Shown one piece after another: positions 44,261 to 55,392 of a stretch of DNA of 64,000 nt; position 1 is the first letter of the stretch; each line of letters begins with the position of its first letter. Under the pieces are notes generated by a model, which was not told the origin of the DNA, searched no databases, and saw nothing but the letters and a program-made list of their open reading frames with translations. The position numbers and the translations under genes are program-made. Source of the DNA: Thermovenabulum gondwanense (GTDB taxonomy: Bacteria; Bacillota; Thermosediminibacteria; Thermosediminibacterales; Thermosediminibacteraceae). The stretch covers positions 62,001-126,000 of the forward strand of contig NZ_LOHZ01000019.1 of NCBI RefSeq assembly GCF_001601575.1, in the 5' to 3' direction.

Positions 44261-45340
44261 TTAAAGCCCCAGAATAATCTTTTTAATAACATCTCCCATT
44301 TCGGAGGTTGCTAACACCTTCCCCTCACCTTCTTTAATGTCGTAAGTCCTGTAGCCCAGTTCCAAGCTTTTTTCCACCGCATCTTTTATACACATTGCCG
44401 CTTCCTTTTCATCAAAAGAGTACTCCAGCATCATTGCCGCGGACAAAATACAGGCGATGGGGTTTGCGATACCTTTACCCGCTATGTCCGGTGCCGAACC
44501 GTGGCAGGGCTCGTATAAAAAAGGTCCTTTTTCTCCTATGCTTGCTGATGGCAGCATACCTATTGAACCGGTTAGTACCGATGCCTCATCGCTTAAGATA
44601 TCCCCAAAAGTGTTCTCGGTCAAAATAACATCAAACTGTCCGGGATTTAATACAAGCTGCATCGCGCAGTTATCCACATACATGTGAGAAAGCTCCACAT
44701 CAGGATATTCTTTGCTCACCTCATCCACCACTTCTCTCCACAACTTTGAGGTTTCAAGCACATTGGCTTTATCCACGGAAGTTACCTTTTTTCTCCTTTT
44801 TCTCGCTGCTTCAAAAGCGACTCGGGCTACCCTTTTAATTTCTTCGCTTGTATAAACCATTGTATCAAATGCCCTTACCGTTTGCCCCGTATTTTCCCTC
44901 CCTCGAGGCGTCCCGAAATAGAGCCCTCCTGTTAACTCTCTTACAATAAGTAAATCCAGATTCCCGCTAATTATATTATTTTTCAGCGGAGAAGAATCCG
45001 CTAAAAAACGATAACAAACAGCGGGCCTGAGGTTGGCAAACAGGTTTAGCTCCTTCCTCAGTTTCAGGATTGCCTGTTCCGGCCGGAGCTCTCTTTTCAA
45101 ATGATCCCATTTTGGCCCACCTACCGCGCCGAAAAGCACCGCATCGGAATCCTTTACAAGATTAAGGGTATCATCAGGGAGTGGTGCTCCAAAGACCTCG
45201 TAAGCTGCTCCGCCTACCGATCCTTCCTTGAAATTGAATTTAATGCCGAATCTTTCCTGGATAGCATATAAAACCTTTTTAGCTTCTTTTATTACCTCCG
45301 GGCCAATTCCATCTCCTGGAAGGAGGGCTATATTATACAT
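44261..45340 (-). CDS. leuB: 3-isopropylmalate dehydrogenase
   Basis: 359 residues. NAD-dependent oxidative decarboxylation of 3-isopropylmalate. [15 protein letters not shown] at the start, [13 protein letters not shown], the substrate Arg region, and the signature [24 protein letters not shown] are present. Start at ATG 45338-45340, preceded by GGGGGAGGGC and overlapping the leuD stop by eight bases. Last gene of the ilv-leu operon. Confidence 0.96.
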   Translation of the reverse strand: MYNIALLPGDGIGPEVIKEAKKVLYAIQERFGIKFNFKEGSVGGAAYEVFGAPLPDDTLNLVKDSDAVLFGAVGGPKWDHLKRELRPEQAILKLRKELNLFANLRPAVCYRFLADSSPLKNNIISGNLDLLIVRELTGGLYFGTPRGRENTGQTVRAFDTMVYTSEEIKRVARVAFEAARKRRKKVTSVDKANVLETSKLWREVVDEVSKEYPDVELSHMYVDNCAMQLVLNPGQFDVILTENTFGDILSDEASVLTGSIGMLPSASIGEKGPFLYEPCHGSAPDIAGKGIANPIACILSAAMMLEYSFDEKEAAMCIKDAVEKSLELGYRTYDIKEGEGKVLATSEMGDVIKKIILGL

Positions 45341-45830
45341 TTTTTTGCCCTCCCCCTGCAAAGTTCAGCAAGCCGCCGGCTTTAATTATATCATTTATAA
45401 ACCCGGGAAAAGGTTTTGCGTAGAATATTTCCCCGCTCGTAATATTTTTTATTTCCCCGGTGTCGGTATCCACCATAACCTCATCTCCTGCTCTTATCCC
45501 CTCCACCGCCTCTGAAGATTCCAATATGGGAAGGCCTATGTTTATAGCATTCCTGTAAAAAATCCTGGCAAAGGATTTTGCAACAACACAGCTAATACCC
45601 GCTTCTTTAATTGCAATGGGGGCGTGTTCCCTCGAACTCCCGCACCCAAAATTTTTTCCGGCTACTATGATATCCCCCGGCTGAATTTTTTTAGAAAAAC
45701 CCGGGAATATATCTTCCATGCAGTGCTCCGCAAGCTCCCTGGGGTCCGTTGTATTTAAAAACCTTGCTGGAATAATCACATCGGTATCTATATTATCCGG
45801 AAAAACCCATGCTCTACCCTTATATATCAT
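45333..45830 (-). CDS. leuD: 3-isopropylmalate dehydratase small subunit
   Basis: 165 residues, the swivel domain of isopropylmalate isomerase. [16 protein letters not shown] and the loop [21 protein letters not shown] are diagnostic. Acts with LeuC. Start overlaps the leuC stop by 11 bases; the GGTGATTAAAA upstream lies in leuC. Confidence 0.95.
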   Translation of the reverse strand: MIYKGRAWVFPDNIDTDVIIPARFLNTTDPRELAEHCMEDIFPGFSKKIQPGDIIVAGKNFGCGSSREHAPIAIKEAGISCVVAKSFARIFYRNAINIGLPILESSEAVEGIRAGDEVMVDTDTGEIKNITSGEIFYAKPFPGFINDIIKAGGLLNFAGGGQKNV

Positions 45831-47094
45831 TTTTAATCACCTCCATGGGATGGGCTATTTTGCCTTTTACGGCAGAAGCTGCTGCCACCGCCGGATTTGT
45901 CAGGTATATTTCGCTTTCGGGATGTCCCATACGTCCGACGAAATTTCTGTTCGTTGTTGAAACAGCCCTTTCGCCCTTTGCCAGTATGCCCATATGTCCT
46001 CCGAGGCACGGTCCGCAGGTAGGTGTGCTTACCACCGCACCAGCCTCCACAAAAATCTCCATCAATCCCTCTCTTATCATTTGAAGGTAAACTTCCTGAG
46101 TAGCAGGTATCACTATCATCCTCACGTAAGGGTGCACCTTATTGCCCTTTATAACCTTTGCAGCCATCCTCATATCTTCAATCCTTCCATTGGTGCAGGA
46201 GCCGATAACCACCTGATCTACGGTAATATCTCCTACCTCAGATATATTGACGGAATTTTCGGGAAGATGCGGGAGGGCTACCTGAGGTTCCAGCTTTGAT
46301 ACGTCGTATTCCCTTACATCACAGTATTGAGCATCATCGTCACTTTTATAAACCTTATATGTTTTTTTAGCCCTATCCTTTACGTAGTTTAGCGTCACAT
46401 CGTCGGGTTCCATTATACCGTTTTTTGCTCCCGCTTCTATAGCCATATTTGTAATGGTGAGCCTTTCATCCACGGTAAGGTATTTTAAGGCTTCTCCCGA
46501 AAATTCCATGGCTCTGTAAAGCGCTCCGTCCACCCCTATGTCCTTGATTGTAAAAAGTATAAAATCCTTTCCGGTGACAAAGGGAGAGGGTTTTCCCCTG
46601 TAGATAAACTTCATACTTTCAGGCACCTTAAACCAGCATTTACCCGTCATCATTGCAAAAGCGATGTCCGTACTTCCAACTCCTGTAGAAAATGCGCCCA
46701 GTGCTCCGTAGGTGCACGTATGAGAATCGGCGCCAATTACAAGATCCCCGGGACCCACGAGACCTTTTTCGGGAAGAAGGGCATGCTCAATACCCATCCT
46801 CCCCACTTCGTAATAATGAGTAATATCATACTTTCGCGCAAAATCCCTTAAAGCTTTGGAAAGCTCAGCAGATTTTATATCCTTGTTAGGCGTAAAATGA
46901 TCGGGTATAAGGGCAATTTTTTCCTTATCGAATACCTCTTTACCCCCAGCCTTTTCAAATTCCTTAATTGCCACAGGGCCGGTAATATCGTTGGCAAGCA
47001 CCAAGTCCACACCTGCCATGATAAGTTCTCCGGGCTCCACAAAGTTTTTTCCCGCGTGTTCTGCCAGTATTTTTTGCGTTATGGTCATCCCCAT
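45820..47094 (-). CDS. leuC: 3-isopropylmalate dehydratase large subunit
   Basis: 424 residues, aconitase fold with a [4Fe-4S] cluster ([12 protein letters not shown] and the later C-G-P-C-L motif give the cysteine ligands; also [19 protein letters not shown]). Isomerises 2- to 3-isopropylmalate. GAGGAGG precedes ATG. Three bases downstream of leuA. Confidence 0.95.
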   Translation of the reverse strand: MGMTITQKILAEHAGKNFVEPGELIMAGVDLVLANDITGPVAIKEFEKAGGKEVFDKEKIALIPDHFTPNKDIKSAELSKALRDFARKYDITHYYEVGRMGIEHALLPEKGLVGPGDLVIGADSHTCTYGALGAFSTGVGSTDIAFAMMTGKCWFKVPESMKFIYRGKPSPFVTGKDFILFTIKDIGVDGALYRAMEFSGEALKYLTVDERLTITNMAIEAGAKNGIMEPDDVTLNYVKDRAKKTYKVYKSDDDAQYCDVREYDVSKLEPQVALPHLPENSVNISEVGDITVDQVVIGSCTNGRIEDMRMAAKVIKGNKVHPYVRMIVIPATQEVYLQMIREGLMEIFVEAGAVVSTPTCGPCLGGHMGILAKGERAVSTTNRNFVGRMGHPESEIYLTNPAVAAASAVKGKIAHPMEVIKNDI

Positions 47095-47096
47095 TT

Positions 47097-48641
47097 TTAT
47101 TCCTCCTCATTAGTTTCCGCCGGTTTATTCCCATTGCTGTTATAAAGGGTCTTATTGAGGGCATCCGTATAAGCCCTGGCGCTGGCCTCGATTATATCGG
47201 TGCTCAAACCCCTGCCGGTAAAAATCCTCCCATCCTTTTCTATCCTCACCACTACCTCGCCTATAGCATCCTTCCCTGCAGAAACGGATTTTATCGAGTA
47301 ATCCACCAACCTGCAATTGATATTGCACGCCCTTTCCAACGCTTTATAGGTCGCATCAACGGGACCGTTTCCGGTAGCCGCCTCCTCCACGGTATTCCCC
47401 TGGATTTTTACCCTGACGGTAGAAGTAGCAATTGCTTGATTGCCGCTGGAGGTTTGAAAATACTCTAACTCTATCAGCTGGGGTATTTTTGTCACCTGTT
47501 CTTCTACAATTGCCTCGATATCGCTATCCGTAATTTCCTTTTTCTTGTCGGCCAGGTCTTTAAATCTCTCAAAAGCCCTGTTTATCTCATCCTCCGAGAG
47601 CTCATAACCAAGTTCTTTCAACCTCTGCACAAAGGCATGGCGCCCGGAAAGTTTGCCCAGCACTATTCTATTGGATGTAAGCCCGATGGATTCGGGTGTC
47701 ATTATTTCATAGGTAGATTTTTCCGAGAGCACCCCGTGCTGGTGTATTCCGGAAGCATGGGCAAAGGCATTGGCCCCGACTATGGCTTTATTCGGCTGAA
47801 CGTATATACCCGTCAGGGTGCTAACTACTTTGCTGGTCCTGTAGATCTGTTTGGTGTCAATATTTAAATCTACCTTATAAATGTCCTTTCTTGTCACAAG
47901 GGCCATCACCAGCTCTTCTAATGCGGCATTACCCGCCCTTTCTCCCAGACCGTTTATCGTGCACTCCACCTGAGTCGCCCCATTGACAACCGCGGCAAGG
48001 GAATTGGCGACCGCCATCCCCAGGTCATTATGGCAGTGCACGCTGATTTTAACCCTATCCATTTCCGGGACCCTTTCCCTTAACGTCCGTATAAGGTTTG
48101 CAAATTCTTCAGGCGTGGTATAACCCACCGTATCCGGGATGTTTATTACCGTGGCTCCCGCCCTAATTGTCTGGGAAAACAGTTTGCACAAAAATTCCAC
48201 ATCGGATCTTGTGGCATCTTCTGCAGAAAACTCCACATCTTCAAAATAGGACTTTGCCCTTTTTACCGCTTCCACAGCAGCCTCCAGCACCTGTTCGGGG
48301 CTCATTTTAAGTTTATACTGCATGTGTATGGGAGAAGATGCTATAAAGGTATGGATCCTGGGGCTTTCTGCATTTTTTAACGCTTCCGCAGCTTTATCTA
48401 TGTCCTTAAAGTTAGCCCTGGCAAGTCCCGCTATAACAGGCCCTTTCACATTTTCCGCTATGGTTTTAACCGCATTGAAATCCCCATTAGAAGCTATGGG
48501 AAAGCCGGCTTCAATAACATCCACCTTGAGTTTTGCCAGCTGCCGGGCTATCTCCAATTTCTCGTATACGTTCAAAGCCACCCCCGGGGTTTGCTCTCCA
48601 TCCCTCAACGTTGTATCAAAAATCTCCACTTTCATTACCAT
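47097..48641 (-). CDS. leuA: 2-isopropylmalate synthase
   Basis: 514 residues. First committed step of leucine synthesis. [35 protein letters not shown] (metal-binding HxH) and [19 protein letters not shown], then a C-terminal regulatory domain (after about residue 390) for leucine feedback. Start at ATG 48639-48641 after GGAGGG; the longer frame upstream overlaps ilvN. LeuC follows directly. Confidence 0.94.
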   Translation of the reverse strand: MVMKVEIFDTTLRDGEQTPGVALNVYEKLEIARQLAKLKVDVIEAGFPIASNGDFNAVKTIAENVKGPVIAGLARANFKDIDKAAEALKNAESPRIHTFIASSPIHMQYKLKMSPEQVLEAAVEAVKRAKSYFEDVEFSAEDATRSDVEFLCKLFSQTIRAGATVINIPDTVGYTTPEEFANLIRTLRERVPEMDRVKISVHCHNDLGMAVANSLAAVVNGATQVECTINGLGERAGNAALEELVMALVTRKDIYKVDLNIDTKQIYRTSKVVSTLTGIYVQPNKAIVGANAFAHASGIHQHGVLSEKSTYEIMTPESIGLTSNRIVLGKLSGRHAFVQRLKELGYELSEDEINRAFERFKDLADKKKEITDSDIEAIVEEQVTKIPQLIELEYFQTSSGNQAIATSTVRVKIQGNTVEEAATGNGPVDATYKALERACNINCRLVDYSIKSVSAGKDAIGEVVVRIEKDGRIFTGRGLSTDIIEASARAYTDALNKTLYNSNGNKPAETNEEE

Positions 48642-48654
48642 AAAAATCCCTCCA

Positions 48655-49164
48655 TCAATCTTTTTCTTCTTCATCCACTTTGATTGTCTTAGGACCCCTG
48701 TTCATAGCAATAAGGCCGGTCCTGACAAGCTCCTTAATCCCGAAGGGCCTTACCAGTTCTTCAAAAGCGTTTATTTTGTCCTTATCTCCCGTAAGTTCGA
48801 TAATCATTGACCTTCTGCTGACATCAACTATATTTGCCCGGAATATTTCGGCAATCTGTATTATTTCTGACCTGTTTTTGGGTTCCGCATCCACCTTTAT
48901 TAGCACAAGCTCCCTGCTGACCGAATCATCGGAGCTAATCTTGCTTACCTTTATGACATCCACCAATTTATTTAATTGCTTTTTTACCTGTTCCACTATA
49001 TATTCATCGCCTTCAACAACTATGGTCATGCGGGAAATTTCAGGGTTTTCCGTTGTACCGACGGCCAAACTGTCTATATTAAATCCCCGCCTGCTGAAAA
49101 GTCCCGCCACCCTGGATAACACTCCCGGGTGATTTTCTACCAGTACTGAAAGTATGGTCTTCAC
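48655..49164 (-). CDS. ilvN: Acetolactate synthase small (regulatory) subunit
   Basis: 169 residues. ACT domain [26 protein letters not shown], GGxx-type TIVVEGDE and a C-terminal ACT-like region ([16 protein letters not shown]). Valine binding here inhibits IlvB. I prefer GTG 49162-49164, since GGAGGG lies seven bases before it; a TTG at 49179 overlaps the ilvB stop. Four bases downstream of ilvB. Confidence 0.93.
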   Translation of the reverse strand: MKTILSVLVENHPGVLSRVAGLFSRRGFNIDSLAVGTTENPEISRMTIVVEGDEYIVEQVKKQLNKLVDVIKVSKISSDDSVSRELVLIKVDAEPKNRSEIIQIAEIFRANIVDVSRRSMIIELTGDKDKINAFEELVRPFGIKELVRTGLIAMNRGPKTIKVDEEEKD

Positions 49165-49168
49165 CTCT

Positions 49169-50830
49169 TCACCCTCCAATCATCTTATTTATGGGTGAAC
49201 CGTTTAATACCATCGGGTAGACATTTTCTCTTATATCCACCATACATTCCAACAGAAAACTGCCTTCTTCCGATAGCATCCGGTCTACCGCCTGCGGCAG
49301 CTCTTTTCGGCTCTCTATCCTCTCTGCCTTTATCCCGTAGCTTTCTGCTAATTTGACAAAGTCCGGTGTAAATTTGAAATTAACCTGATGATATCTTCCA
49401 TCGCAGTAAAACTCCTGAAGCTGTCTCACAAGCCCCAAACCGCCGTTATTGAAAAGAACCATTTTTACTGCTAAGTTATTTTCGACAATTGTCGCCATCT
49501 CCGCTAAATTCATCTGAAAGCTTCCATCCCCGGCAAAGTTTATTACGGTTTTCCCCGGGTTTGCAAATTTTGCTCCGATCGCTGCGGGAAGGCCGTAACC
49601 CATGGTACCAAGCCCTCCCGAAGTTATAAAGCTGCGCGGGTGAATAAATTCGTAAAACTGCGCTACCCACATTTGATGGGAACCCACTTCCGTAGTAATA
49701 ATTGCTTCTCCCTTAGTCTTTTGAGAAATCACCTCTATTATCTCCTGTGGGCAAAGCATACCTTTTTTTTCGTAAACCCCTTTTTTACTGATTTTTTCTA
49801 TAAAATCATACCATTCATAAAGATCCTTTTTTGTGCTATTTTTTGAAATCTCCGAAAGCACAACCCTCAGGTCCCCTACTATAGGTATATCGACCCTTAC
49901 GTTTTTTCCGATTTCTGCCGGGTCTATATCAATATGTAGGATTTTTGCCTTCGGCGCAAACCCCGATACTTTACCTGTCATCCTGTCGCTGAACCTTACC
50001 CCTGCAGCAATTATCAGGTCAGCCTCGGTTATGGCAATGTTAGCGCGGGGACTACCGTGCATACCGGCCATTCCAAGAGATAACGGATGATTTTGCGGAA
50101 AACAGCCTATGCCCATGAGGGAGGTAGCTACCGGTATACCCGTCTTTTCCACTAATTCCATCAATTCCTTTTCCGCTTTGGCGGAGTTTACCCCTCCACC
50201 TGCTATTATGACCGGGCGCTGGGCTCTTTTTATTTCTTCTACTGCCCTTTCTATCTGCAGGGGATGCCCCTGAACCTTAGGTTTATATCCTCGAAGGTTA
50301 ATTTTCCCGGGCATTTTAAACTCTATTCTCGTCTCCGCTACATCCTTGGGAAGGTCTATCAAAACAGGGCCCGGCCTTCCGGTGGAAGCAATATAAAAGG
50401 CCTCCTTTACTATCCTGGGTATATCTTCCGCCCTTTTAACCAGATAATTGTGCTTTGTAAACGGAGCGGTAGCCCCCGTTATGTCCACCTCTTGAAAAAC
50501 ATCCCGCCCGATTACGCCGGTAGGCACCTGTCCGGTTATTGCAACTATCGGAACGGAATCCATATAGGCAGTTGCTATCCCCGTTACCAGGTTTGTCGCG
50601 CCGGGCCCCGAGGTGGCCATGCAAACTCCCACCTTCCCGGAAACCCTGGCAAAACCGCTGGCTGCATGGGCAGCAGCCTGTTCGGAGCGAGTTAAAACAT
50701 GTTTGATTTTTTTAGAATTATAAAGGGAATCGTAAACCGGAAGTATCGCTCCCCCTGGATAACCGAATATTAAATCCACTCCCTCTGCTTCCAGTGCCTT
50801 AATTAAAGCCTCTGCAGCAGTAATTTTCAT
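49169..50830 (-). CDS. ilvB: Acetolactate synthase large subunit
   Basis: 553 residues, ThDP and FAD enzyme condensing pyruvate to acetolactate. [18 protein letters not shown] with the catalytic Glu of [31 protein letters not shown]-like [14 protein letters not shown], and the ThDP motif [20 protein letters not shown] are seen. First gene after the T-box leader. IlvC and IlvD are not in the window. Confidence 0.95.
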   Translation of the reverse strand: MKITAAEALIKALEAEGVDLIFGYPGGAILPVYDSLYNSKKIKHVLTRSEQAAAHAASGFARVSGKVGVCMATSGPGATNLVTGIATAYMDSVPIVAITGQVPTGVIGRDVFQEVDITGATAPFTKHNYLVKRAEDIPRIVKEAFYIASTGRPGPVLIDLPKDVAETRIEFKMPGKINLRGYKPKVQGHPLQIERAVEEIKRAQRPVIIAGGGVNSAKAEKELMELVEKTGIPVATSLMGIGCFPQNHPLSLGMAGMHGSPRANIAITEADLIIAAGVRFSDRMTGKVSGFAPKAKILHIDIDPAEIGKNVRVDIPIVGDLRVVLSEISKNSTKKDLYEWYDFIEKISKKGVYEKKGMLCPQEIIEVISQKTKGEAIITTEVGSHQMWVAQFYEFIHPRSFITSGGLGTMGYGLPAAIGAKFANPGKTVINFAGDGSFQMNLAEMATIVENNLAVKMVLFNNGGLGLVRQLQEFYCDGRYHQVNFKFTPDFVKLAESYGIKAERIESRKELPQAVDRMLSEEGSFLLECMVDIRENVYPMVLNGSPINKMIGG

Positions 50831-50865
50831 AAGGGCACCACCTCTTTAAAATTTTATCGTCGTAT

Positions 50866-50924
50866 TTTATATAAAAAATTAAACCCCCTCACCCCAAGAC
50901 ATAATGTCTCAGGGACGAGGGGGA
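50866..50924 (-). terminator. T-box terminator
   Basis: On the minus strand CCCCCTCGTCCC pairs with GGGGTGAGGGGG around a GAGACATTATGTCTT apical hairpin, followed by TTTAATTTTTT. Confidence 0.88.
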
Positions 50925-51155
50925 GTTTACCCCGTGGTACCACCCTGTTTTACCCATACCTCACGGTATAGGCCTCAGGAAGTAGCTGACTACTTCTAAC
51001 TTTAACGCACCTTTGCGGCACCGGATTACTTTTGTTCACCCGGGCAGTTCGGGAGCGAGAAAAGCGCAAACTCAGGACCGGCTTTCACCTGACCCGGCTC
51101 TCTTTTGCCTGAATTAAGTCGCTTTTTTCTCCTTCATCACTTTTACCCTTTTTGA
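50870..51155 (-). ncRNA. T-box leader of the ilv-leu operon (Leu specifier inferred)
   Basis: Contains the invariant T-box AGGGTGGTACCACGG (about 50933-50948), preceded by stem I with AGAGAGCCGGG, GGTGAAAGCCGG and the opposing CTCC/GGAG arms. In the specifier loop the codon facing the AA-rich strand reads CTC (51057-51059), Leu, which fits the leucine genes downstream; this reading is by eye. Uncharged tRNA would favour the antiterminator. Confidence 0.9.
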
Positions 51156-51217
51156 TTTTTTTAATTGTGTATCTTCTAAATTAATTAAGTTTTTAACCTG
51201 AAAATATTTTGATAAGT

Positions 51218-51247
51218 ATTTTATCATTTAAAATTTTAATATGTCAA
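51218..51247 (-). promoter_or_regulatory. Sigma-A promoter of the ilv-leu operon
   Basis: On the minus strand TTGACA (51242-51247) and TAAAAT (51218-51223) are 18 bases apart. The -35 box contains the TGA stop codon of the chemoreceptor gene. Confidence 0.78.
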
Positions 51248-53319
51248 GAGGGTAAAATAAATATTTTTGTTTTTTCCTCCAGCGCCTTAGCTATATCCAC
51301 TATTTCCTGAGCGTTCTTTGTTATTTCCTGAGTAGAAGCAGCAAATTCCTCTACGGAGGCAGAGATTTGTTCAGCAGACACCGAGGCTTCTTCCGACGTC
51401 CTGCTTATGGCTTCTATTCTTTCTGCGATTACATCTTTAAGCTTTGATATTTGCCCTATATCGGAGAATACTTTTTCGATTAGGGTTTTCATTTCGCTAA
51501 TACTCATTGATATTTTTTCAAAAGCACTCAGGGTATCTCCCGTACTTTCCTGCTGTTTTTTCAGCTTTCCATCCATTAGTTCGGATGTCCTTACCACCTG
51601 TTCCGTATCAGAAACCATGCCCCTTAAAAGATTCCTTATTTTTTCCAGGGATATCCTTGTCTGCTCCGACAGCTTCCGTATTTCGGAAGCAACTACCGAA
51701 AAGCCCGAGCCTTTATCTCCTGCCCTCGCAGCTTCTATTGCAGCATTAAGAGCCAATAAATTAGTCTGTTCGGCGATCCCTTTTATTATTTCTACAACTT
51801 CTTCCACCTGTTTCACCGAAGTTTTCATCTGCTCCAATTTTTCTAAAACCAGTTTAAAACTACTGGAAATTTCTTCTATCGATCCGACAAGATTCCCCAG
51901 CTTTTCCCTGCCGGTTTGAGCATAAGAAAAGCTTTCTTCTCCGGAATTTTTTACCCGGGCTATTTCATTAAAAAGACCGTTTATACTCCCTTTAATTTCC
52001 TCAATCAAATCATTAATATCTTTAATTTTCATAGTCTGCTCATTAGCACCCTGTGCTACATTTTCTACGGTTTTGGCCACTTCTTCGGAGGAAATAGCTA
52101 TTTCTTCCGAGATATCATTTAATTTTACAGAACTATTAAACAGGGCCTTCGTTTCCTCCCTGATTCCAACGATAAGAGGTAGAAAGTTTTCTTTAAGCCT
52201 TTTAACAGAAAGTGCAAGTTCCCCTATTTCATCCCTTCTATATAAAAATTTTTCTTCCATTCTTGCGGTAAAATCACCTTTAGAAATGCTTCCAATTTGT
52301 TGAATAACGGCAAGCACCGGCGTTATGGTTGTTTTTGCCATTGCAAAGGTCAGAAAAACTGAGAGGATAATTATCAGCAAGGAAAAAAAGATCATAGCGC
52401 CTTTTAACCTTCCAATGCCTTTTAAAACTTCTTCTTTCGGAGCCACCACACCCACCGACCATCGGGTGTTACCTACCGGCGTAAAGGCTATAAGCCAATC
52501 TCTGCCGTTTTCTTTTACCTCCTCTATTCCATTTTCGCCCTTAATCATCCTGTTTACCGTATCATTTAAAGAAGAAGAATTATTAATCAGATTTTCTTTT
52601 TTCATTATTCTGTCCAGGTCTTTGTGAGCTATTATGTTTCCTTTATCGTCAATAGCAAAGGAATACCCATCCTCGCTGTAAGCAGCTGATGAAATTAACT
52701 GATTAAATTTATTGCCATCCACAATGCCCACTACGGCGCCTGCAAGCTCATTGGTAAGGTAATGCCTTACCGGAGAATAAAATAAGTAATCGAAGGAGTT
52801 TTTGTTTTGCTGAACCCTTAATTCAAAGCCGCTCATCCCTTTTTGCGCAATTGCTTTATAATAATTTACGTCCTCCGCATCGACAGGCGTGCCGTCCTGA
52901 TAATATCCGTTGCCGTCAGTGCCGATTAAAGCAAATCTTTTAAAATCCAATTTTATCGATTTTCGGAGCTGATCCCTTAAATACTGAAGCTTTTCTTCCA
53001 GCGATGCTTCTCTATTTTCCCACTTCCCTTTAATCACACTGGTATCGGAAATACTTTCTATAACGTACAATCTTGATTGTATGTTGTCTTCTATGTTTTC
53101 CGCAGTTTTCTCCGCCACTTTTTCCATGGCATTTATAGCCTCATTTTTTACCGCATTTGAAGCGTAAGTCTGACTTATTACAAAAAGAACAACACATCCG
53201 ATTAATACTATACTGCCAAAAACCGTTGTCATATTTAAAAGCAGGCTTCGTTTAATTTTAAATTTCTGTTTAATTTTTTTTAATTTATAAAAATCTATGA
53301 TATTTTTTACTCTAAATAT
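51244..53319 (-). CDS. Methyl-accepting chemotaxis protein
   Basis: About 691 residues. Membrane helix near the start ([18 protein letters not shown]), an extracellular dCache-like sensor (to about residue 310), second helix [25 protein letters not shown] linker, then the coiled-coil signalling domain with the tip [24 protein letters not shown] (split here as seen) and [12 protein letters not shown]. Senses an external ligand and drives CheA; ligand unknown. The open frame reaches TTG 53349, but that codon is inside a terminator stem. GGGAGGTGG at 53325-53333 points to ATA at 53317-53319, eight bases downstream, as start; ATG 53230-53232 is the next standard option. Confidence 0.85.
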   Translation of the reverse strand: MFRVKNIIDFYKLKKIKQKFKIKRSLLLNMTTVFGSIVLIGCVVLFVISQTYASNAVKNEAINAMEKVAEKTAENIEDNIQSRLYVIESISDTSVIKGKWENREASLEEKLQYLRDQLRKSIKLDFKRFALIGTDGNGYYQDGTPVDAEDVNYYKAIAQKGMSGFELRVQQNKNSFDYLFYSPVRHYLTNELAGAVVGIVDGNKFNQLISSAAYSEDGYSFAIDDKGNIIAHKDLDRIMKKENLINNSSSLNDTVNRMIKGENGIEEVKENGRDWLIAFTPVGNTRWSVGVVAPKEEVLKGIGRLKGAMIFFSLLIIILSVFLTFAMAKTTITPVLAVIQQIGSISKGDFTARMEEKFLYRRDEIGELALSVKRLKENFLPLIVGIREETKALFNSSVKLNDISEEIAISSEEVAKTVENVAQGANEQTMKIKDINDLIEEIKGSINGLFNEIARVKNSGEESFSYAQTGREKLGNLVGSIEEISSSFKLVLEKLEQMKTSVKQVEEVVEIIKGIAEQTNLLALNAAIEAARAGDKGSGFSVVASEIRKLSEQTRISLEKIRNLLRGMVSDTEQVVRTSELMDGKLKKQQESTGDTLSAFEKISMSISEMKTLIEKVFSDIGQISKLKDVIAERIEAISRTSEEASVSAEQISASVEEFAASTQEITKNAQEIVDIAKALEEKTKIFILPS

Positions 53320-53340
53320 ATTAACCACCTCCCAAAAATA

Positions 53341-53374
53341 TAACCTCAAACCAATTTCTGCGGCTTGAGGTTCC
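53341..53374 (-). terminator. Intrinsic terminator before the chemoreceptor gene
   Basis: On the minus strand AACCTCAA (53365-53372) pairs with TTGAGGTT (53342-53349), followed by ATATTTTT. It ends the 53-64 kb operon and insulates the chemoreceptor gene. Confidence 0.7.
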
Positions 53375-53409
53375 GAGTGGGTGTAAATATTATGTATAAC
53401 TACATAAAC

Positions 53410-54213
53410 TTAATTTCTATAAGGTTCTATCCCAAAATGGTTAAAAAATTCTATTCCTTTTTTAATATCTTCTTTAAAATCGTTAAAGGTGTTTGCCTCA
53501 ATTGAAATTATCTCTTTATAACATATTTTCTTTAATACATTGATAAAGGGGGCATAATCATAACCATCGTTTAAAGTAGGTATAAACCTCTGGGGGAAAT
53601 TGGAAAGAGGATTATCCACGTGAATATGTTTGATGTATTTTTCGTAGTCGGCTATATCCTCTACATCTCTGTTCATTGGCAGAAGATACCTCATATCACA
53701 CATGGTCTTCAAATTGTACCTTCCAAATTCCTCGATAAATTTTACCGCTTCCGGTATGGAATTGATAAAGTTGGATAAACTTGTGCTCAGGGGTTCTAAA
53801 AGCACCGTTATATTGTATTCTGCGGTGACATCGCACAAAATATTGATAAAGGTAATTAGTTTCTCGTAAGCTCCTTTTACATCACCTTCTGCGGGGAGGC
53901 TTCTGGACCTGCCGTTTCCAAAAACGTAATAACGGGCACCCATTTTTGCAGTCCTTTCGGCACCTTTTTTTAGATATTCCGTCCAGTAATTCAGATCAAA
54001 TTCCGGCGAGGTTATGGATATATTTAAAGGAACGGGGTTGTCGAAGACTTCGCAGGTGATTCCCGAGTCTTTGACTCTTTTCAAAGCCATTTTATATTCG
54101 TCATCGCTAAATTCCACAATTTCTCTTATTTGCAGTTCAGCACAGTCATACCCGGCTTTTGCAATATCATCGATGTCTTTTGTGGAGCCAAAGCAGGAAA
54201 GCTTCATCTTCAT
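53410..54213 (-). CDS. Sugar phosphate isomerase/epimerase family TIM barrel (IolO-like)
   Basis: 267 residues of the xylose-isomerase-like TIM-barrel superfamily (AP-endonuclease 2 fold). Metal-binding residues occur in VLLEPLSTSLSNF (Glu), MCDMRYLLPMN, KHIHVDNPLS (His) and ISIEANTFNDF (Glu). In the Thermotoga inositol cluster a protein of this type (IolO) epimerises a keto-hexonate; the neighbours here suggest the same, but inosose dehydratase or other isomerase roles are possible. Start at ATG 54211-54213, after AAGGAGGT. Last gene of the catabolic unit. Confidence 0.75.
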   Translation of the reverse strand: MKMKLSCFGSTKDIDDIAKAGYDCAELQIREIVEFSDDEYKMALKRVKDSGITCEVFDNPVPLNISITSPEFDLNYWTEYLKKGAERTAKMGARYYVFGNGRSRSLPAEGDVKGAYEKLITFINILCDVTAEYNITVLLEPLSTSLSNFINSIPEAVKFIEEFGRYNLKTMCDMRYLLPMNRDVEDIADYEKYIKHIHVDNPLSNFPQRFIPTLNDGYDYAPFINVLKKICYKEIISIEANTFNDFKEDIKKGIEFFNHFGIEPYRN

Positions 54214-54279
54214 AAAAATCAACCTCCTTTTCTTTTTTTGCTTTTAACCTTTTTATTATTAATCTGGTTTTAAACTAAA

Positions 54280-55326
54280 CTAATCTATTTTAAGTAGCAC
54301 TTTAATATCCTTGCTGTTCCCCGATGCAAGGTCTTTAAACACTTCCGGTGTCTCGGACAGGTTATAGGTAGAAGTGATTATATTTCTCACATCCAATCTT
54401 TTGTCAGCCAAATAATCCATTACATCTTGCATTTCGGTGGTAAACATGTAACTGCCGTACACGGTTAACTGTCGTCCTACTATGCTCACCGGGTTTATGC
54501 TAACTTCTTCCCTTATCAGCGATACGAGTATTATGCTTCCTCCATTCCTGACAAGCTTAATGGAATCATTTATAACCCCGGGAGCTCCCGCCGTAACTAT
54601 TACCCGGTCATATCCTATGCCTCCGGTGTATTCAAGGGCCTTCTCTATGGATTCACTTTTAACATTTACCACCTCATGGGCTCCGCAGGCTTTTGCCGCA
54701 TCAAGCCTGAAATCCATAATATCCGTTGCAACGATTTTCCCGGAACCGAAGATTTTTAAAAATTGAATTATCATTAAGCCAATAGGGCCTGAACCGATTA
54801 CGAGGACGTTTTCCCCTTTTTCAAAACTCACGGCTTTTGCAGCACAATAACATACTGCCAGAGGCTCAAGGAGTGCCCCTTCCTCGAAGGTTACTCCCTC
54901 TTTTAGCGGCACCACCGAAAATTCGGGGACGCACACGTACTCGGCAAAGCCACCATCACACCTTTTTTTCTCTACTCCAAGCGTCCTACCTACGCTTCTC
55001 CTGTTGTTGCACAAATTTATTAATCCCTTTTTACAGTAGAAGCATTTTCCGCAGTAAAGTATAGGATTTACGCTAACCCTCTGGCCGATTCTTTCCTTTG
55101 ATACGCCCTGCCCAACTTCGACAATCTCGCCCGAAAATTCGTGACCGAAAATTAAAGGAGGTAATGCCCGGTCCGAGCCTATCTTATACTCTTCAATATC
55201 CGATCCGCAAATGGATGCATATTTTACTTTTATGCACACTTCCCCTTCTTTTGGCACGGGTCTTTCCACTTCTTCGAACCTCATATCCCTGGGCCCGTAA
55301 AAAACGACAGCCTTCATCTTTTCCAT
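54280..55326 (-). CDS. Zinc-dependent medium-chain dehydrogenase (polyol type), copy 1
   Basis: 348 residues. Catalytic zinc site C-G-S-D near residue 40 with GHEFSGEIVEVG, structural zinc cysteines in LYCGKCFYCKKGLINLC, and NAD fold VLVIGSGPIGLMIIQFLK. Related to sorbitol, threonine and galactitol-phosphate dehydrogenases; oxidises a secondary alcohol of a polyol or cyclitol. AGGGGTGAG before ATG. A hairpin at 55352-55385 separates it from the hydrolase gene upstream. Second dehydrogenase in the cluster is at 56509. Confidence 0.85.
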   Translation of the reverse strand: MEKMKAVVFYGPRDMRFEEVERPVPKEGEVCIKVKYASICGSDIEEYKIGSDRALPPLIFGHEFSGEIVEVGQGVSKERIGQRVSVNPILYCGKCFYCKKGLINLCNNRRSVGRTLGVEKKRCDGGFAEYVCVPEFSVVPLKEGVTFEEGALLEPLAVCYCAAKAVSFEKGENVLVIGSGPIGLMIIQFLKIFGSGKIVATDIMDFRLDAAKACGAHEVVNVKSESIEKALEYTGGIGYDRVIVTAGAPGVINDSIKLVRNGGSIILVSLIREEVSINPVSIVGRQLTVYGSYMFTTEMQDVMDYLADKRLDVRNIITSTYNLSETPEVFKDLASGNSKDIKVLLKID

Positions 55327-55351
55327 ACTCTCACCCCTTTATTCATTATTT

Positions 55352-55385
55352 TAGAGAGTGGGGATTAACCCTCACTCTCTAAAAA
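55352..55385 (-). other. Intercistronic stem-loop without T tract
   Basis: TTAGAGAGTG pairs with CACTCTCTAA with a GGG/CCC extension and a TTAA loop. It lies between the hydrolase stop and the dehydrogenase start. The following sequence is TAAAATAAT, weak for termination; it may partially terminate or protect the upstream mRNA. Confidence 0.55.
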
Positions 55386-55392
55386 AACTATC

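Noticed and set aside
48680-49132. 150-residue plus-strand open frame
   Set aside because: Complement of ilvN in a frame kept open by its codon use; no independent support.
51407-51919. 170-residue plus-strand open frame
   Set aside because: Antisense shadow of the chemoreceptor signalling domain; serine-rich composition typical of reversed MCP coding sequence, no ribosome binding site.
53350-53409. c-di-GMP riboswitch before the chemoreceptor
   Set aside because: The region lacks the conserved GEMM blocks; the only structure is a simple terminator hairpin.
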